Positions 15,610 to 23,712 of a DNA stretch of 32,059 nt are shown here, one piece after another. This DNA is from CALLVY01 sp937899855 (GTDB lineage Bacteria; Bacteroidota; Bacteroidia; Chitinophagales; Saprospiraceae): positions 1 through 32,059 of the forward strand of contig JBCBQC010000073.1 of NCBI GenBank assembly GCA_039820405.1, given 5' to 3'. Position 1 is the stretch's first letter. Every line of letters starts with the position of its first letter. Position numbers and translations under genes: made by a program. Under the pieces are notes generated by a model, which was not told where the DNA came from, ran no database searches, and was given only the letters and a program-made list of their open reading frames with translations.

Positions 15610-17478
15610 ATGTTTAACTTTATCAAGATTCTATTTAGAATCTATAATCGGTTTTTTTCCCCGGATAAGGTGTTTGCCAAACGATTGCGGTCCCTCATCG
15701 GGTTTACCCCCTCCAACATCGGAATCTTTAAGCTCGCCTTCTATCACAAATCCGCCTCCTCCGAAAAACTCTACGCCATCCAAAGCAACGAACGTCTCGA
15801 ATACCTCGGCGACGCCGTACTGGGCACCATCGTAGCGGAGTACCTGTTCAAAAAATACCCCAACAAAGACGAAGGGTTTTTGACCAAGATGCGTTCCAAA
15901 ATCGTCAAGCGACAGTCGCTCAATAAAATCGCCGATAAGATGGGGCTCGACGTTTTTCTCAACCAGTACAATAATACCCGTCTCAGTCGCTCCATGCTGG
16001 GCAACGCCCTCGAAGCACTGGTCGGAGCGGTATACATCGAGTGCGGCTACCCCCGTACCCGCCGCTACGTCATTCAAAAAATCCTCCGCGGTTACCTCGA
16101 TATCCACGAACTGGAATCCTTCGACGACAACTACAAGAGCCAATTGTTGGAGTGGTGCCAGAAAAATGGGCAAACCGTTTCCTACAAAATGCTGGCGAAG
16201 TACAAGTTCGAAAAGCGCGACCGCTTTAAGGTGGCCGTGCTGATCAACGGCAAGAAACTGGCCTCGGCGGACGATTTCAATAAGAAAAGTGCGGAGCAAA
16301 CGGCCTCCGAAAAGGCCATGCAAATCCTCGGTTTGCTCAATGAAGCCAAGGAGGAAGACAACGAAGAGCGCTCCGATCGCCGGGGCCGTGGTTCTCGCCG
16401 CACCGCCAAGGGCCGGGACGCCAAGTCGACCAACGAACGCGAACGTCGGGGAGGAGGCCGCGACAATAAGAAACGGAGTGCCAAAGATTCCGGTCGGTCG
16501 GCACGTGCCAAAAGCGATACCGGTAAAAATCGGGAGCGCGCCAAGGCTAACGATGGGACCAGCGACTGGGAAGATTTGAATGTCGACGAGGCGCTGGGCA
16601 AAGAAAATAAGAATGAAAAATCCCGGGGGCGCTCCTCGCGGGGCCGCGGTCGTTCCAATCGCTCCAATAAGAACAACACGTCGGCTGATCCCAAAAAACA
16701 GCCAGTACAGGAGGCCGTCGGTGAAGAAAAAACGAAGTCGACCAACTCCTCGCGGGGTCGGGGACGAAACAACGATTCTTCCAAATCCACGGCGGACAAT
16801 ACCCGTAGATCGGAACGTCGGAACGAGCGCAAAACGCCTCCCACCAACGACAACAAGGCCAATCAGCAAACGGTAGACCCCGCGGAGAAGACGGCTGGCT
16901 CGACCCGCCGTTCTACCAACGACAACAAGTCGCGCAAGCCCGGGGAAGAGTCGGATGCCAAACCGCCCGCCTCCACCAAACCCACGGCGGAAGAAAATGC
17001 CAACGCAACGGCCAAAACTTCCCGATTTGCCCGGAAGGACCCCCCACCGGCCACCGCAGAAAAAAGCCCCGCTAAGCCAGCCGAAGTAGCCAGCGTCACC
17101 CCCTCGGATACTACGCGCACGCCCAAGAAAGAGACGCCTCCGCCCCCTCAAAACGCCCCCGAACGCGTGGCGAAGCAGGAGGAAAAGTCGGAAGCTCCGA
17201 CCAGCAAAAGCCCGGAGACGGCCGACAGTAAGTCCGCCAATCCTCCCCGCCGCAGCAACAACCGTCGTGGTAATAATTCGCGTCGCAACAGCGGCAACAG
17301 TGATAACAGCAGTGGCAAGGAGAATTCCCGCCGCCGCCGTCCGGTGGCTACCGAGGAGGTCAAGGAAACGGCCCCTCCCCTCAAGCTTACCGAGCAGGCA
17401 CCGGTAGTGGAAAAACGGGTGCCGGCCAAAGAAACGCCCCCCGCCCCGCCCCCTGCCGAAGATACGCCTCCTGCCTAA
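15610..17478 (+). CDS. rnc: Ribonuclease III with a long disordered basic C-terminal tail
   Basis: From the ATG at 15610 (MFNFIKILFRIYNRFFSP) the protein has 622 residues, against roughly 220-250 for ordinary RNase III. The nuclease domain has the signature NERLEYLGDAVLG (60-72), with Glu 61, Glu 64 and Asp 68. The second acidic cluster NALEALVGAVYIE (132-144) keeps Glu 135 but has Asn at 132, where E. coli has Asp. A double-stranded RNA-binding domain spans about 173-243. From about 248 to the end the sequence is low-complexity, rich in Arg, Lys, Ser, Asn, Pro, Thr and Glu, with several RGR/SRGRGR clusters. The frame is continuous, so this is one gene. An upstream TTG start at 15541 adds 23 residues unlike the family. 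It processes rRNA and structured RNA; the tail is probably an RNA or protein contact surface (inference). Confidence 0.93.
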   Translation: MFNFIKILFRIYNRFFSPDKVFAKRLRSLIGFTPSNIGIFKLAFYHKSASSEKLYAIQSNERLEYLGDAVLGTIVAEYLFKKYPNKDEGFLTKMRSKIVKRQSLNKIADKMGLDVFLNQYNNTRLSRSMLGNALEALVGAVYIECGYPRTRRYVIQKILRGYLDIHELESFDDNYKSQLLEWCQKNGQTVSYKMLAKYKFEKRDRFKVAVLINGKKLASADDFNKKSAEQTASEKAMQILGLLNEAKEEDNEERSDRRGRGSRRTAKGRDAKSTNERERRGGGRDNKKRSAKDSGRSARAKSDTGKNRERAKANDGTSDWEDLNVDEALGKENKNEKSRGRSSRGRGRSNRSNKNNTSADPKKQPVQEAVGEEKTKSTNSSRGRGRNNDSSKSTADNTRRSERRNERKTPPTNDNKANQQTVDPAEKTAGSTRRSTNDNKSRKPGEESDAKPPASTKPTAEENANATAKTSRFARKDPPPATAEKSPAKPAEVASVTPSDTTRTPKKETPPPPQNAPERVAKQEEKSEAPTSKSPETADSKSANPPRRSNNRRGNNSRRNSGNSDNSSGKENSRRRRPVATEEVKETAPPLKLTEQAPVVEKRVPAKETPPAPPPAEDTPPA

Positions 17479-17485
17479 ACGCCTT

Positions 17486-17518
17486 CCGAAGGCCATCGCC
17501 CCTGGCGGTGGCCTTCGG
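17486..17518 (+). other. Strong hairpin between rnc and the SWIM gene
   Basis: The arms 17486-17500 and 17504-17518 form a stem of about 15 bp (CCGAAGGCCA pairs exactly with TGGCCTTCGG) with a 3-nt loop. It starts 8 bp after the rnc stop. There is no T-run after it, so it may protect the rnc mRNA 3' end or be a weak terminator rather than a classic one. Confidence 0.6.
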
Positions 17519-17535
17519 TCCCAATACCCCGCCCC

Positions 17536-18867
17536 GTGAGCTGGACTCCCGATCAAGTGCGTTCTTTTGCCCCCGACGCCGGCACCGCCAAACGCGGTCA
17601 GGGCCTGGCCTCCGAGCGCAATTGGTACAGCCTGTTTGGCAATGCCCGCGTCATCTGGGGCGATTGTCGGGGTAGCGGCAGCCGTCCCTACCAAACCCAG
17701 GTAGATCTGATCGGGCCGGCCTTCAAATGCAGCTGTCCCAGTCGCAAATTTCCCTGCAAGCACGCCATTGCCCTGCTCCTCATCTTCGTCACCCGTTCGG
17801 AAGCCTTCAGCATCCAGGAGGAAATGCCCCCCTGGGTAAGCGAGTGGATTGCCAGCCGCAGCTACCAAGCCAAGGCCCCGGCCCCGGCGCCCAACGATGC
17901 GGAGCGGGAACAAAAAAATGCGGGGCAACGCCAAAAAAATCGCGACAAACGCCTGGTCCAGATGGCGCAAGGGGTCAAGGACTTGGAGACCTGGCTGTTC
18001 GATTTGATCCGCCAGGGCTTGGCTTCGACCGAGCAGTTGGAATACACCTATTGGCAGGAAATTGCGTCGCGGATGGTGGATCGGAAAATGGGAGGGGTAG
18101 GACTAAAGATTCGCTCGCTGGCCTTACTGCAAGGGGGAAAGACGGACTGGCCCGAGCAGATGCTCAGCGAACTGGCCGAGCTTTACCTCCTCACCCGCGG
18201 CATGCAGCAGTTGGACCAACTGCCCGAGGCCCTGAGCGAACAAGTGCTGCGAGTGGCGGGCCGCAATGTCCAGCAAAAGGACCTGCTCCAACAAGTGGGG
18301 CGGAGCGACCAGTGGATCGTAATGGGCCAATTGACGGGGCACAACATTGACAACGGGACGTTTCGGCGGACCTGGTTGTGGGGCGTCAAAACGCAGCGCT
18401 GGGCGCTGTTGCTCGAATACGATTACCGCGATCAGGGTTTTGCCCAGCAGTGGCCGGTAGGACAAAGCTTTGCCGCCGAGGTAGTCTACTTTCCGGGGAC
18501 CCATCCCCTGCGGGTGGTCATCAAACAGTTTGAGCGTACCACCGACCGGGTGGCCCTGGCTCCGGGAGCCCCCCAGATCGACGCCTTTTTGACCGACTAC
18601 GCCGCTGCCGTGGCTGCCAATCCCTGGCTGTTGGATTACCCGGCCCAGCTGGCCCAGGTCATTCCGGTATACGAGGGAGGGCAGTTGTACGTTGTCGACA
18701 CCCGACGCAAGGCCCTTCCACTGGTGGCTAGCGATCGGGATCGTTGGAAAATCTTAGCCACCAGCGGTGGGCATCCCCTCACCATTTTTGGAGAATGGAC
18801 GGGGCGCCGCCTGGTACCCCTTTCGCTGGCCGTCGCCGGTCGTCTGATTCCCTTGCAAGAAAAATAA
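17536..18867 (+). CDS. SWIM zinc-finger protein
   Basis: The 443-residue protein starts at GTG (MSWTPDQVRSFAPDAGTAKRGQGLA cut here), a start typical of this family. The SWIM motif C-x-C-x(n)-C-x-H is seen as KCSCPSRKFPCKH, with Cys 65, Cys 67, Cys 74 and His 76. SWIM domains bind zinc and contact DNA or proteins. After the finger comes an Ala/Pro/Lys-rich linker (about 115-145) and a large region of unknown function. In other genomes such genes often sit beside MoxR-type AAA ATPases, DUF5691 and von Willebrand A proteins. None of these is here: the next gene is convergent and only 6 bp away. The role is therefore unknown; cooperation with unlinked partners is a guess. Confidence 0.88.
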   Translation: MSWTPDQVRSFAPDAGTAKRGQGLASERNWYSLFGNARVIWGDCRGSGSRPYQTQVDLIGPAFKCSCPSRKFPCKHAIALLLIFVTRSEAFSIQEEMPPWVSEWIASRSYQAKAPAPAPNDAEREQKNAGQRQKNRDKRLVQMAQGVKDLETWLFDLIRQGLASTEQLEYTYWQEIASRMVDRKMGGVGLKIRSLALLQGGKTDWPEQMLSELAELYLLTRGMQQLDQLPEALSEQVLRVAGRNVQQKDLLQQVGRSDQWIVMGQLTGHNIDNGTFRRTWLWGVKTQRWALLLEYDYRDQGFAQQWPVGQSFAAEVVYFPGTHPLRVVIKQFERTTDRVALAPGAPQIDAFLTDYAAAVAANPWLLDYPAQLAQVIPVYEGGQLYVVDTRRKALPLVASDRDRWKILATSGGHPLTIFGEWTGRRLVPLSLAVAGRLIPLQEK

Positions 18868-18873
18868 TCGTCT

Positions 18874-19956
18874 TTAGCGGGTCTTCTCCTCCGCCAGTGC
18901 TTTGAGCTGGAGTAGGGTGGTGTGCATTTTCCGTTCGGCCGCCTTTCTCATGGTGGGCCACACCAACCAGCGTAGCCAGCGCGGTACTTTCACGTGAATT
19001 TCCAAAGTCACCAGGCTGTGCTTCGTTGCTTGGGGCTCGATGCAGAAGTAATTGGTCATCTCTTGGATGATGGGTAGGGGAAAGGTCTTGAGTTTTTCGA
19101 CGTACTCAAAGGGCTCTTCGCGGTTGTTGGTAGCCATGGTTTCCAAAATGAGGTCGTAGCCTTGGATGACGCAAAGGTGCTCCTCTCCCGATCGGTTGAC
19201 GCGCTTCCGTTCGTACTCCACCCGGCTGATATCGGTTTGCCATTGCGTCCGATATTTTAGGTTACTGACCAATTCGAACAGCTCCCGGGTAGTCGTCTCG
19301 ACCAGGACCTGGCTGCGGAAGGGTTGGGGGTCGCGGTAGTAATCCGCGTGAATGAGGTCGGGTTTGATCCCGTCTTTGATGCTGTGCAGGTGGTAGTAAT
19401 CGTAGCTAATTTTCCCAAGGTCGTAGGTGGAGGCTCCCCGGGCGAGTTCCCAGGCTCCGGGGGGATCGATGGTGCCTTCGGCCCAGTACCGGAGCAGGTC
19501 TTCGGAGAGGAGCAGGTATTCGTCGGAGGGTACTTCGTTTTTCATCAGTCGGTGGGCACTGATGACGGTTTTTCCAAAGGGCTTGCGTTGGTTTTTGATT
19601 TGAATGAATTCGAGCGGACCAGCGTGGGCAATAAACTTCAGGCTCAGGTCTACGGCGGTGCTACAGGCCCCACAATTGCAGATTCGTTGTAAGTCGTATT
19701 TGATCAGGTGGCGGTGAAAGGCGGCAAACATGTGCTCCACCTGGGCGAATAGCTCGCTGGGAGAGGGGAGGCGTTCGTGTGCGTAGTAAAATAGGGCATC
19801 CCCTTCGATCTCGGCCAGTTCGAGCCCCAGGGTTTGATTGTCGATCAGCAATTCAAGTAATTCCCGGATAATGTGGCTGCTGTGCTCCACCTCCGTCTGG
19901 TTGACGAAGTGGGTAAAGCCACTGATATCGGGCAAAAACAAGAAGGACGGATTCAT
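18874..19956 (-). CDS. DUF2652 cyclase-like domain fused to START/SRPBCC-like domain
   Basis: The ATG at 19956 (MNPSFLFLPDISGFTHF) gives 360 residues; the longer frame to 20007 adds residues unlike the family. The N-terminal half resembles class III nucleotide cyclases: PDISGFT with Asp 10, EGDALFYY with Asp 53, and GKTVISAHRL aligning with the G-D-T-V-N-x-A-x-R-L segment. Both metal-binding Asp positions look kept, but the catalytic Asn is Ile, so classical cyclase activity is doubtful. The C-terminal part (about 215-360: QVLVETTTRELFELVSNLKYRTQW, then beta-strands and a final long helix) resembles the START/SRPBCC hydrophobic-ligand fold. It is tail-to-tail with the SWIM gene and divergent from the acyl-CoA dehydrogenase gene. 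Ligand and output are unknown. Confidence 0.82.
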   Translation of the reverse strand: MNPSFLFLPDISGFTHFVNQTEVEHSSHIIRELLELLIDNQTLGLELAEIEGDALFYYAHERLPSPSELFAQVEHMFAAFHRHLIKYDLQRICNCGACSTAVDLSLKFIAHAGPLEFIQIKNQRKPFGKTVISAHRLMKNEVPSDEYLLLSEDLLRYWAEGTIDPPGAWELARGASTYDLGKISYDYYHLHSIKDGIKPDLIHADYYRDPQPFRSQVLVETTTRELFELVSNLKYRTQWQTDISRVEYERKRVNRSGEEHLCVIQGYDLILETMATNNREEPFEYVEKLKTFPLPIIQEMTNYFCIEPQATKHSLVTLEIHVKVPRWLRWLVWPTMRKAAERKMHTTLLQLKALAEEKTR

Positions 19957-20121
19957 GGCTAAGTATACACAATAGTGAACAATGCGGCAAAGTATTTGCC
20001 TTTTCATTTACCAAAGCAGCTTTGGAACCGCCCCGCCAAAACCAAACAAATGGGCATTCACCAGCCCTCCGATGCCTTAAAAATCCGCTTTTTGTCGGCT
20101 AAGTCAGATAAAAAATTGGTT

Positions 20122-20138
20122 TTGAGCGAAAATTCGCT
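20122..20138. promoter_or_regulatory. Operator-like site 1 (17-bp repeat with inverted symmetry)
   Basis: TTGAGCGAAAATTCGCT contains the inverted repeat AGCGAA-AA-TTCGCT. An identical copy lies at 20164-20180. Two exact copies 42 bp apart, close to four helical turns, upstream of the acyl-CoA dehydrogenase gene suggest binding sites for a dimeric regulator acting cooperatively. The regulator is not in the window. Confidence 0.6.
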
Positions 20139-20163
20139 GTTTTTCTTCGACAAATCCTGTATA

Positions 20164-20180
20164 TTGAGCGAAAATTCGCT
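20164..20180. promoter_or_regulatory. Operator-like site 2 (identical 17-bp repeat)
   Basis: This is the second exact copy of TTGAGCGAAAATTCGCT. It overlaps a TATATTG element at 20160-20166 that could be a -10/-7 region and ends 27 bp before the ATG at 20208, a position that fits repression of the acyl-CoA dehydrogenase gene. Confidence 0.6.
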
Positions 20181-20207
20181 AATTCGTTTGCAAAACCATA
20201 GTTACAC

Positions 20208-22022
20208 ATGACAAAGAATCCAGAATCAGTTATCAGTAGGGAGCAGGGCATCCTCCGGGGTGGTGAATTCCTCATCAAAGATACGCACCCCGATAATGTT
20301 TTTATTCCCGAAGATTTCGACGAGGAGCAGTTGATGGTCCGCGATATGGTAATCGACTTTCTGAACAACGATCTGCTACCCGTGATGGACCGAGTGGAGG
20401 CACAGGAAGCCGGATTGGCAGAGCGCTTACTGGCCAAAATGGGGGAACTGGGACTGCTCGGTTCGCACATGCCCCAGACCTACGGCGGGATGGAACTGGA
20501 TACCAATACCAATACGCTGATCTGCGATGCTTTTGGACCTTCCGGGGCCTTTAGCACGACCTTTGCGGCGCATACGGGAATCGGCATGCTACCCATTCTC
20601 TATTTCGGCAATGAGGAGCAGAAGCAGAAATACCTCCCCGGTCTGATCACTGGTGAACTGGCCGCGGCCTACTGCCTGACGGAGCCGGGTTCGGGATCGG
20701 ATGCGCTGGCGGCCAAGACGACGGCCATGCTCAGCGAGGATGGCCAGCATTACGTGCTGAATGGCCAGAAGATGTGGATCACCAACGCGGGCTTCGCCGA
20801 TGTTTTTATCGTCTTTGCCCAGGAAGGTGGAGATAAATTTACGGGTTTTATCGTCGAGCGCGACACGGAAGGCATGACCCTGGGAGCGGAGGAAAAGAAA
20901 TTGGGGATCAAGGGTTCTTCCACCCGACAAGTTTTCTTTGAAAACGCAAAGATTCCCGCTGCTAACGTGCTGGGAGAAATTGGCAAAGGACATTTAATCG
21001 CTTTCAACGCCCTCAACGTAGGACGCTTCAAGTTGTGCGTGCTCTGCGTGGGAGGTTCTAAGAATAGCATCCGGAGCGGCGTACAGTACGCCAACGAACG
21101 CATCCAGTTCAAGCAGCCCATCTCCCGCTTCGGAGCGATCAAGCACAAGATTGCCGAGCAGGTCATCCGTACCTTTGCGGCAGAAAGTGCGCAATACCGC
21201 GTTTCGGATTTGATGGAGGAAAAGAAGTCGGAATTGATGGCGGAAGGCGTTGATTTTGCCAATGCCAAGCTTCGGGCCGCCGAAGAATACGCCATCGAAT
21301 GTGCCATCCTCAAGGTGGCGGGCTCCGAAGCCCTCGACTTTGTGGTGGACGAGACCCTACAGATCCACGGTGGAATGGGCTTTTCGGAAGAAGGTACCGC
21401 CGCCCGCGCCTACCGCGATTCCCGGATCGCCCGGATTTACGAAGGCACCAACGAAATCAATCGACTCCTGATGGTGGATATGCTGCTCAAGCGCGCCATG
21501 AAAGGAAAGCTCGATATCGTCGGACCCGCCTGGGCGGTACAAAAAGAACTGGCCTCCATGCCCGGCTTTGGTCAGCCCCAGGGAGGGTACAGCGCCGAAG
21601 AAACGGCCGTCAAGAACTTCAAGAAAATCATTTTGATGGTAGCCGGTGCCGCGGCCAAGCTCCAGATGGATGGTCAACTCAACCTAAAAGAAGAGCAGGA
21701 AATCCTGATGAACGTCGCCGACATGATGGTGGATGCCTACCAGGCCGAGTCGCTGCTGCTCCGGGCCCAGCGCCTGTCCCAACGCGAGACCAAGATCGAC
21801 CAGGAGGTCTACGACGCCATCCTTCGCGTATTTATCCACGATGCCAATGCGCGCTTCCAAAAGAACGCCACCGACGCCCTCACCAGCTTTGCCGAAGGCG
21901 ATTTGCTCAAGACGCTGCTGCTGGGGCTCAAGCGCTTTACGAAGTACCCCCCAATCAATACCAAAAATGCCCGGCGCCGGATCGCGGATACCCTGATCGA
22001 GGCCAACCGCTACTGCTTGTAA
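20208..22022 (+). CDS. Acyl-CoA dehydrogenase, long FadE-like form
   Basis: The 604-residue flavoprotein has the N-terminal helical domain (about 35-150), the middle beta domain with AYCLTEPGSGSDA and the WITNAGFADVFIVFA strand pair, and the C-terminal helical FAD domain with QIHGGMGFSEE and RIYEGTNEINR, where Glu 412 is the expected catalytic base. A further helical region of about 150 residues follows, as in long (about 600-residue) bacterial acyl-CoA dehydrogenases. It should oxidise acyl-CoA to trans-2-enoyl-CoA in beta-oxidation. Substrate length cannot be told. It has its own 251-bp upstream region with two operator-like repeats, consistent with fatty-acid-responsive control (inference), and a terminator downstream. 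Confidence 0.93.
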   Translation: MTKNPESVISREQGILRGGEFLIKDTHPDNVFIPEDFDEEQLMVRDMVIDFLNNDLLPVMDRVEAQEAGLAERLLAKMGELGLLGSHMPQTYGGMELDTNTNTLICDAFGPSGAFSTTFAAHTGIGMLPILYFGNEEQKQKYLPGLITGELAAAYCLTEPGSGSDALAAKTTAMLSEDGQHYVLNGQKMWITNAGFADVFIVFAQEGGDKFTGFIVERDTEGMTLGAEEKKLGIKGSSTRQVFFENAKIPAANVLGEIGKGHLIAFNALNVGRFKLCVLCVGGSKNSIRSGVQYANERIQFKQPISRFGAIKHKIAEQVIRTFAAESAQYRVSDLMEEKKSELMAEGVDFANAKLRAAEEYAIECAILKVAGSEALDFVVDETLQIHGGMGFSEEGTAARAYRDSRIARIYEGTNEINRLLMVDMLLKRAMKGKLDIVGPAWAVQKELASMPGFGQPQGGYSAEETAVKNFKKIILMVAGAAAKLQMDGQLNLKEEQEILMNVADMMVDAYQAESLLLRAQRLSQRETKIDQEVYDAILRVFIHDANARFQKNATDALTSFAEGDLLKTLLLGLKRFTKYPPINTKNARRRIADTLIEANRYCL

Positions 22023-22050
22023 ACAATTAACGTGTTCATAAAATAGTACG

Positions 22051-22085
22051 AAAGGTCCACCCGGAAAATCCGGGGGACCTTTTTT
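22051..22085 (+). terminator. Intrinsic terminator after the acyl-CoA dehydrogenase gene
   Basis: AAAGGTCC-a-CCCGG pairs with CCGGG-GGACCTTT around a short A-rich loop, with one bulged A, and runs into TTTTT. It begins 28 bp after the stop at 22022. Confidence 0.85.
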
Positions 22086-22190
22086 GGTTTTTCGTTTTGC
22101 TGATCGTTTACGTTACTTCCGGTTTTTTTACTATGCCTACCCCACCACCACGGGCCCATCCGATCGGAATACGGACTTTCCCGATTTATT

Positions 22191-23480
22191 TTATTGCTTG
22201 ACCAGTCGCTCCTGCTGGAGCAGCTGCCCCTGAGCATCGCGCAGTTGTAGCCAGTACAGGCCACTGGGTAAAGCCCCCAAGTCCAAATCTTGCTGGGCAT
22301 CTCCACGGTGGTTCTGGACCACCTGGCCCTGGGTGTTGTACAGCGCCAGGCGCCAGCCGACCTCCACCCCGTCGATCCGGACGCTTAGCCAATCGCTCAC
22401 CGGATTGGGGGAATACCGAAGCAGCTCGGCCGCCCGCCATTCCACCAGCCGGACGGGACTCCATTCCGTGGCCCCGGAAAAGTCTACCTGACGCAGGCGG
22501 TAATAGTTGTTGCCCGAAAGCGCCCCGCGGTCCACAAACTGATAGGATTGCGCCACCGAAGTATTTCCCCAACCCGATACCCCTCCGATAGTCAACCAAT
22601 TTTGGGCATCCGCACTGCGCTCAATCGCAAAGTAGTCGTTATCCTGCTCACTCGCGGTGGTCCATTCCAACAATACACCTCCTCGTTGGCGGCTCGCCTC
22701 GAATGTCGTCAGCTGGACCGGTAGGGGGGCCGTCACCGAGTAAGTATAATTGCTGCCGCCGTTGTTGTTGAGGTTGATGGTATACCAATCGGCATTAGCG
22801 GGGTCGACTCCCCCGAGATCGCCCGAGGTGAAGACGTAGTAGCTGACGTTGGTTCCCGCCAGCTGGCCGGGAATGGTGGCGACGTAGTCGGTTGCCACTA
22901 AGCTGCTGACCTCGGTCATGGCCAGGACGGTGGAGCTCGCGAAGTTGTCGGTAGAATAGCGGAGGAAGATGCCCTGACCGGCGTTGAGGGGATCGTCGGT
23001 GGTGGCGGTGACCTCGTAATCCGAACCGGCCCCGATATCGGCCAGCGGTGCCGTAACGGCCGTCACATTGCGAAGGTCTCCCTGGACCCGGAAGTACACA
23101 AAGTCATTTTCCAGCGAGCCCGTGGTTTTGAAGACGTAGTTGTCGGTGGTATTGGGACAGTTGATGAAAAAGGCCCCGCTGCCACAGTTGGGCATGTTGA
23201 AATAGGTAACGCCCTCGTTGCCGGTCCATTCGGTGTCGACGCAGCCAAAGGGACCAAATTCGGTATTGTCAAAATTCATAAAACGGACGAAGCGAAAGAA
23301 CTGGTTGCCCGTGCCGTTGGGGTTGAGGGTGACGATGCGGGAATTGCCCGCGCTGGCGGAAAAGCCGATGACGTCGTTGGGGTTGTTAAAACCGTTGGTA
23401 AAACCGGTGCCGATGATCCCGTTCTGCCCGTAGACGAGCAGGGGGAGGCAGCACCAAATAGTGAGTAGTAATTTTTTCAT
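22191..23480 (-). CDS. Secreted protein with T9SS type A sorting domain, function unknown
   Basis: The 429-residue protein starts with a signal peptide (MKKLLLTIWCCLPLLVYG). The N-terminal region (about 20-250) is beta-rich, with the Cys-containing segments GPFGCVDTEW and NMPNCGSGAFFINC. It is followed by a fibronectin-III-like module (PLPVQLTTFEASRQRGGVLLEW to NNYYRLRQVDFSG) and a C-terminal type IX sorting domain of about 80 residues (RYSPNPVSDWLSVRI to GLYWLQLRDAQGQLLQQERLVKQ). Proteins of this type cross the outer membrane through the type IX system and are attached or released. The N-terminal function is not recognised. Divergent placement beside an amylase with the same C-terminal layout suggests a role on carbohydrates, for example binding. 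This is inference. Confidence 0.87.
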   Translation of the reverse strand: MKKLLLTIWCCLPLLVYGQNGIIGTGFTNGFNNPNDVIGFSASAGNSRIVTLNPNGTGNQFFRFVRFMNFDNTEFGPFGCVDTEWTGNEGVTYFNMPNCGSGAFFINCPNTTDNYVFKTTGSLENDFVYFRVQGDLRNVTAVTAPLADIGAGSDYEVTATTDDPLNAGQGIFLRYSTDNFASSTVLAMTEVSSLVATDYVATIPGQLAGTNVSYYVFTSGDLGGVDPANADWYTINLNNNGGSNYTYSVTAPLPVQLTTFEASRQRGGVLLEWTTASEQDNDYFAIERSADAQNWLTIGGVSGWGNTSVAQSYQFVDRGALSGNNYYRLRQVDFSGATEWSPVRLVEWRAAELLRYSPNPVSDWLSVRIDGVEVGWRLALYNTQGQVVQNHRGDAQQDLDLGALPSGLYWLQLRDAQGQLLQQERLVKQ

Positions 23481-23652
23481 AGTTCGTGTTTAGCTAGTCG
23501 TAAAATTTTGGAATCGTTCGTTTTTTGGAATTACTCCGGGCACCATCGGCGGCGGAGTCTTCAAAAATAAAATTTTTGTGGGGAATAGTGTCTGGCATAC
23601 AATAATTATTGGCTAAATTTAATGTTAGCAAGCGATTTATACGGTAAAACCC

Positions 23653-23695
23653 GGAGGTGAGCCCTCCCATATTCACTCGATAGCCCGTCTATCGA
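23653..23695 (+). promoter_or_regulatory. Two tandem hairpins in the amylase gene leader
   Basis: GGAGG (23653-23657) can pair with CCTCC (23663-23667), and TCGATAG (23677-23683) pairs exactly with CTATCGA (23689-23695) around a 5-nt loop. Both lie within 60 bp of the ATG at 23713. They could affect mRNA stability or translation; no ligand or regulator is suggested by the sequence. Confidence 0.4.
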
Positions 23696-23712
23696 CCTAA
23701 ATTCCACTACCT

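Noticed and set aside
15631..17970. A 779-residue open frame antisense to rnc
   Set aside because: It is exactly opposite the RNase III domains and the low-complexity tail. Its Gly/Arg/Phe-rich product matches no family and arises from codon bias in the real gene.
23562..23569. TATTTTTG on the minus strand upstream of the T9SS cargo gene
   Set aside because: It matches the -7 consensus, but no -33 element lies at a proper distance in an A/T-rich stretch.
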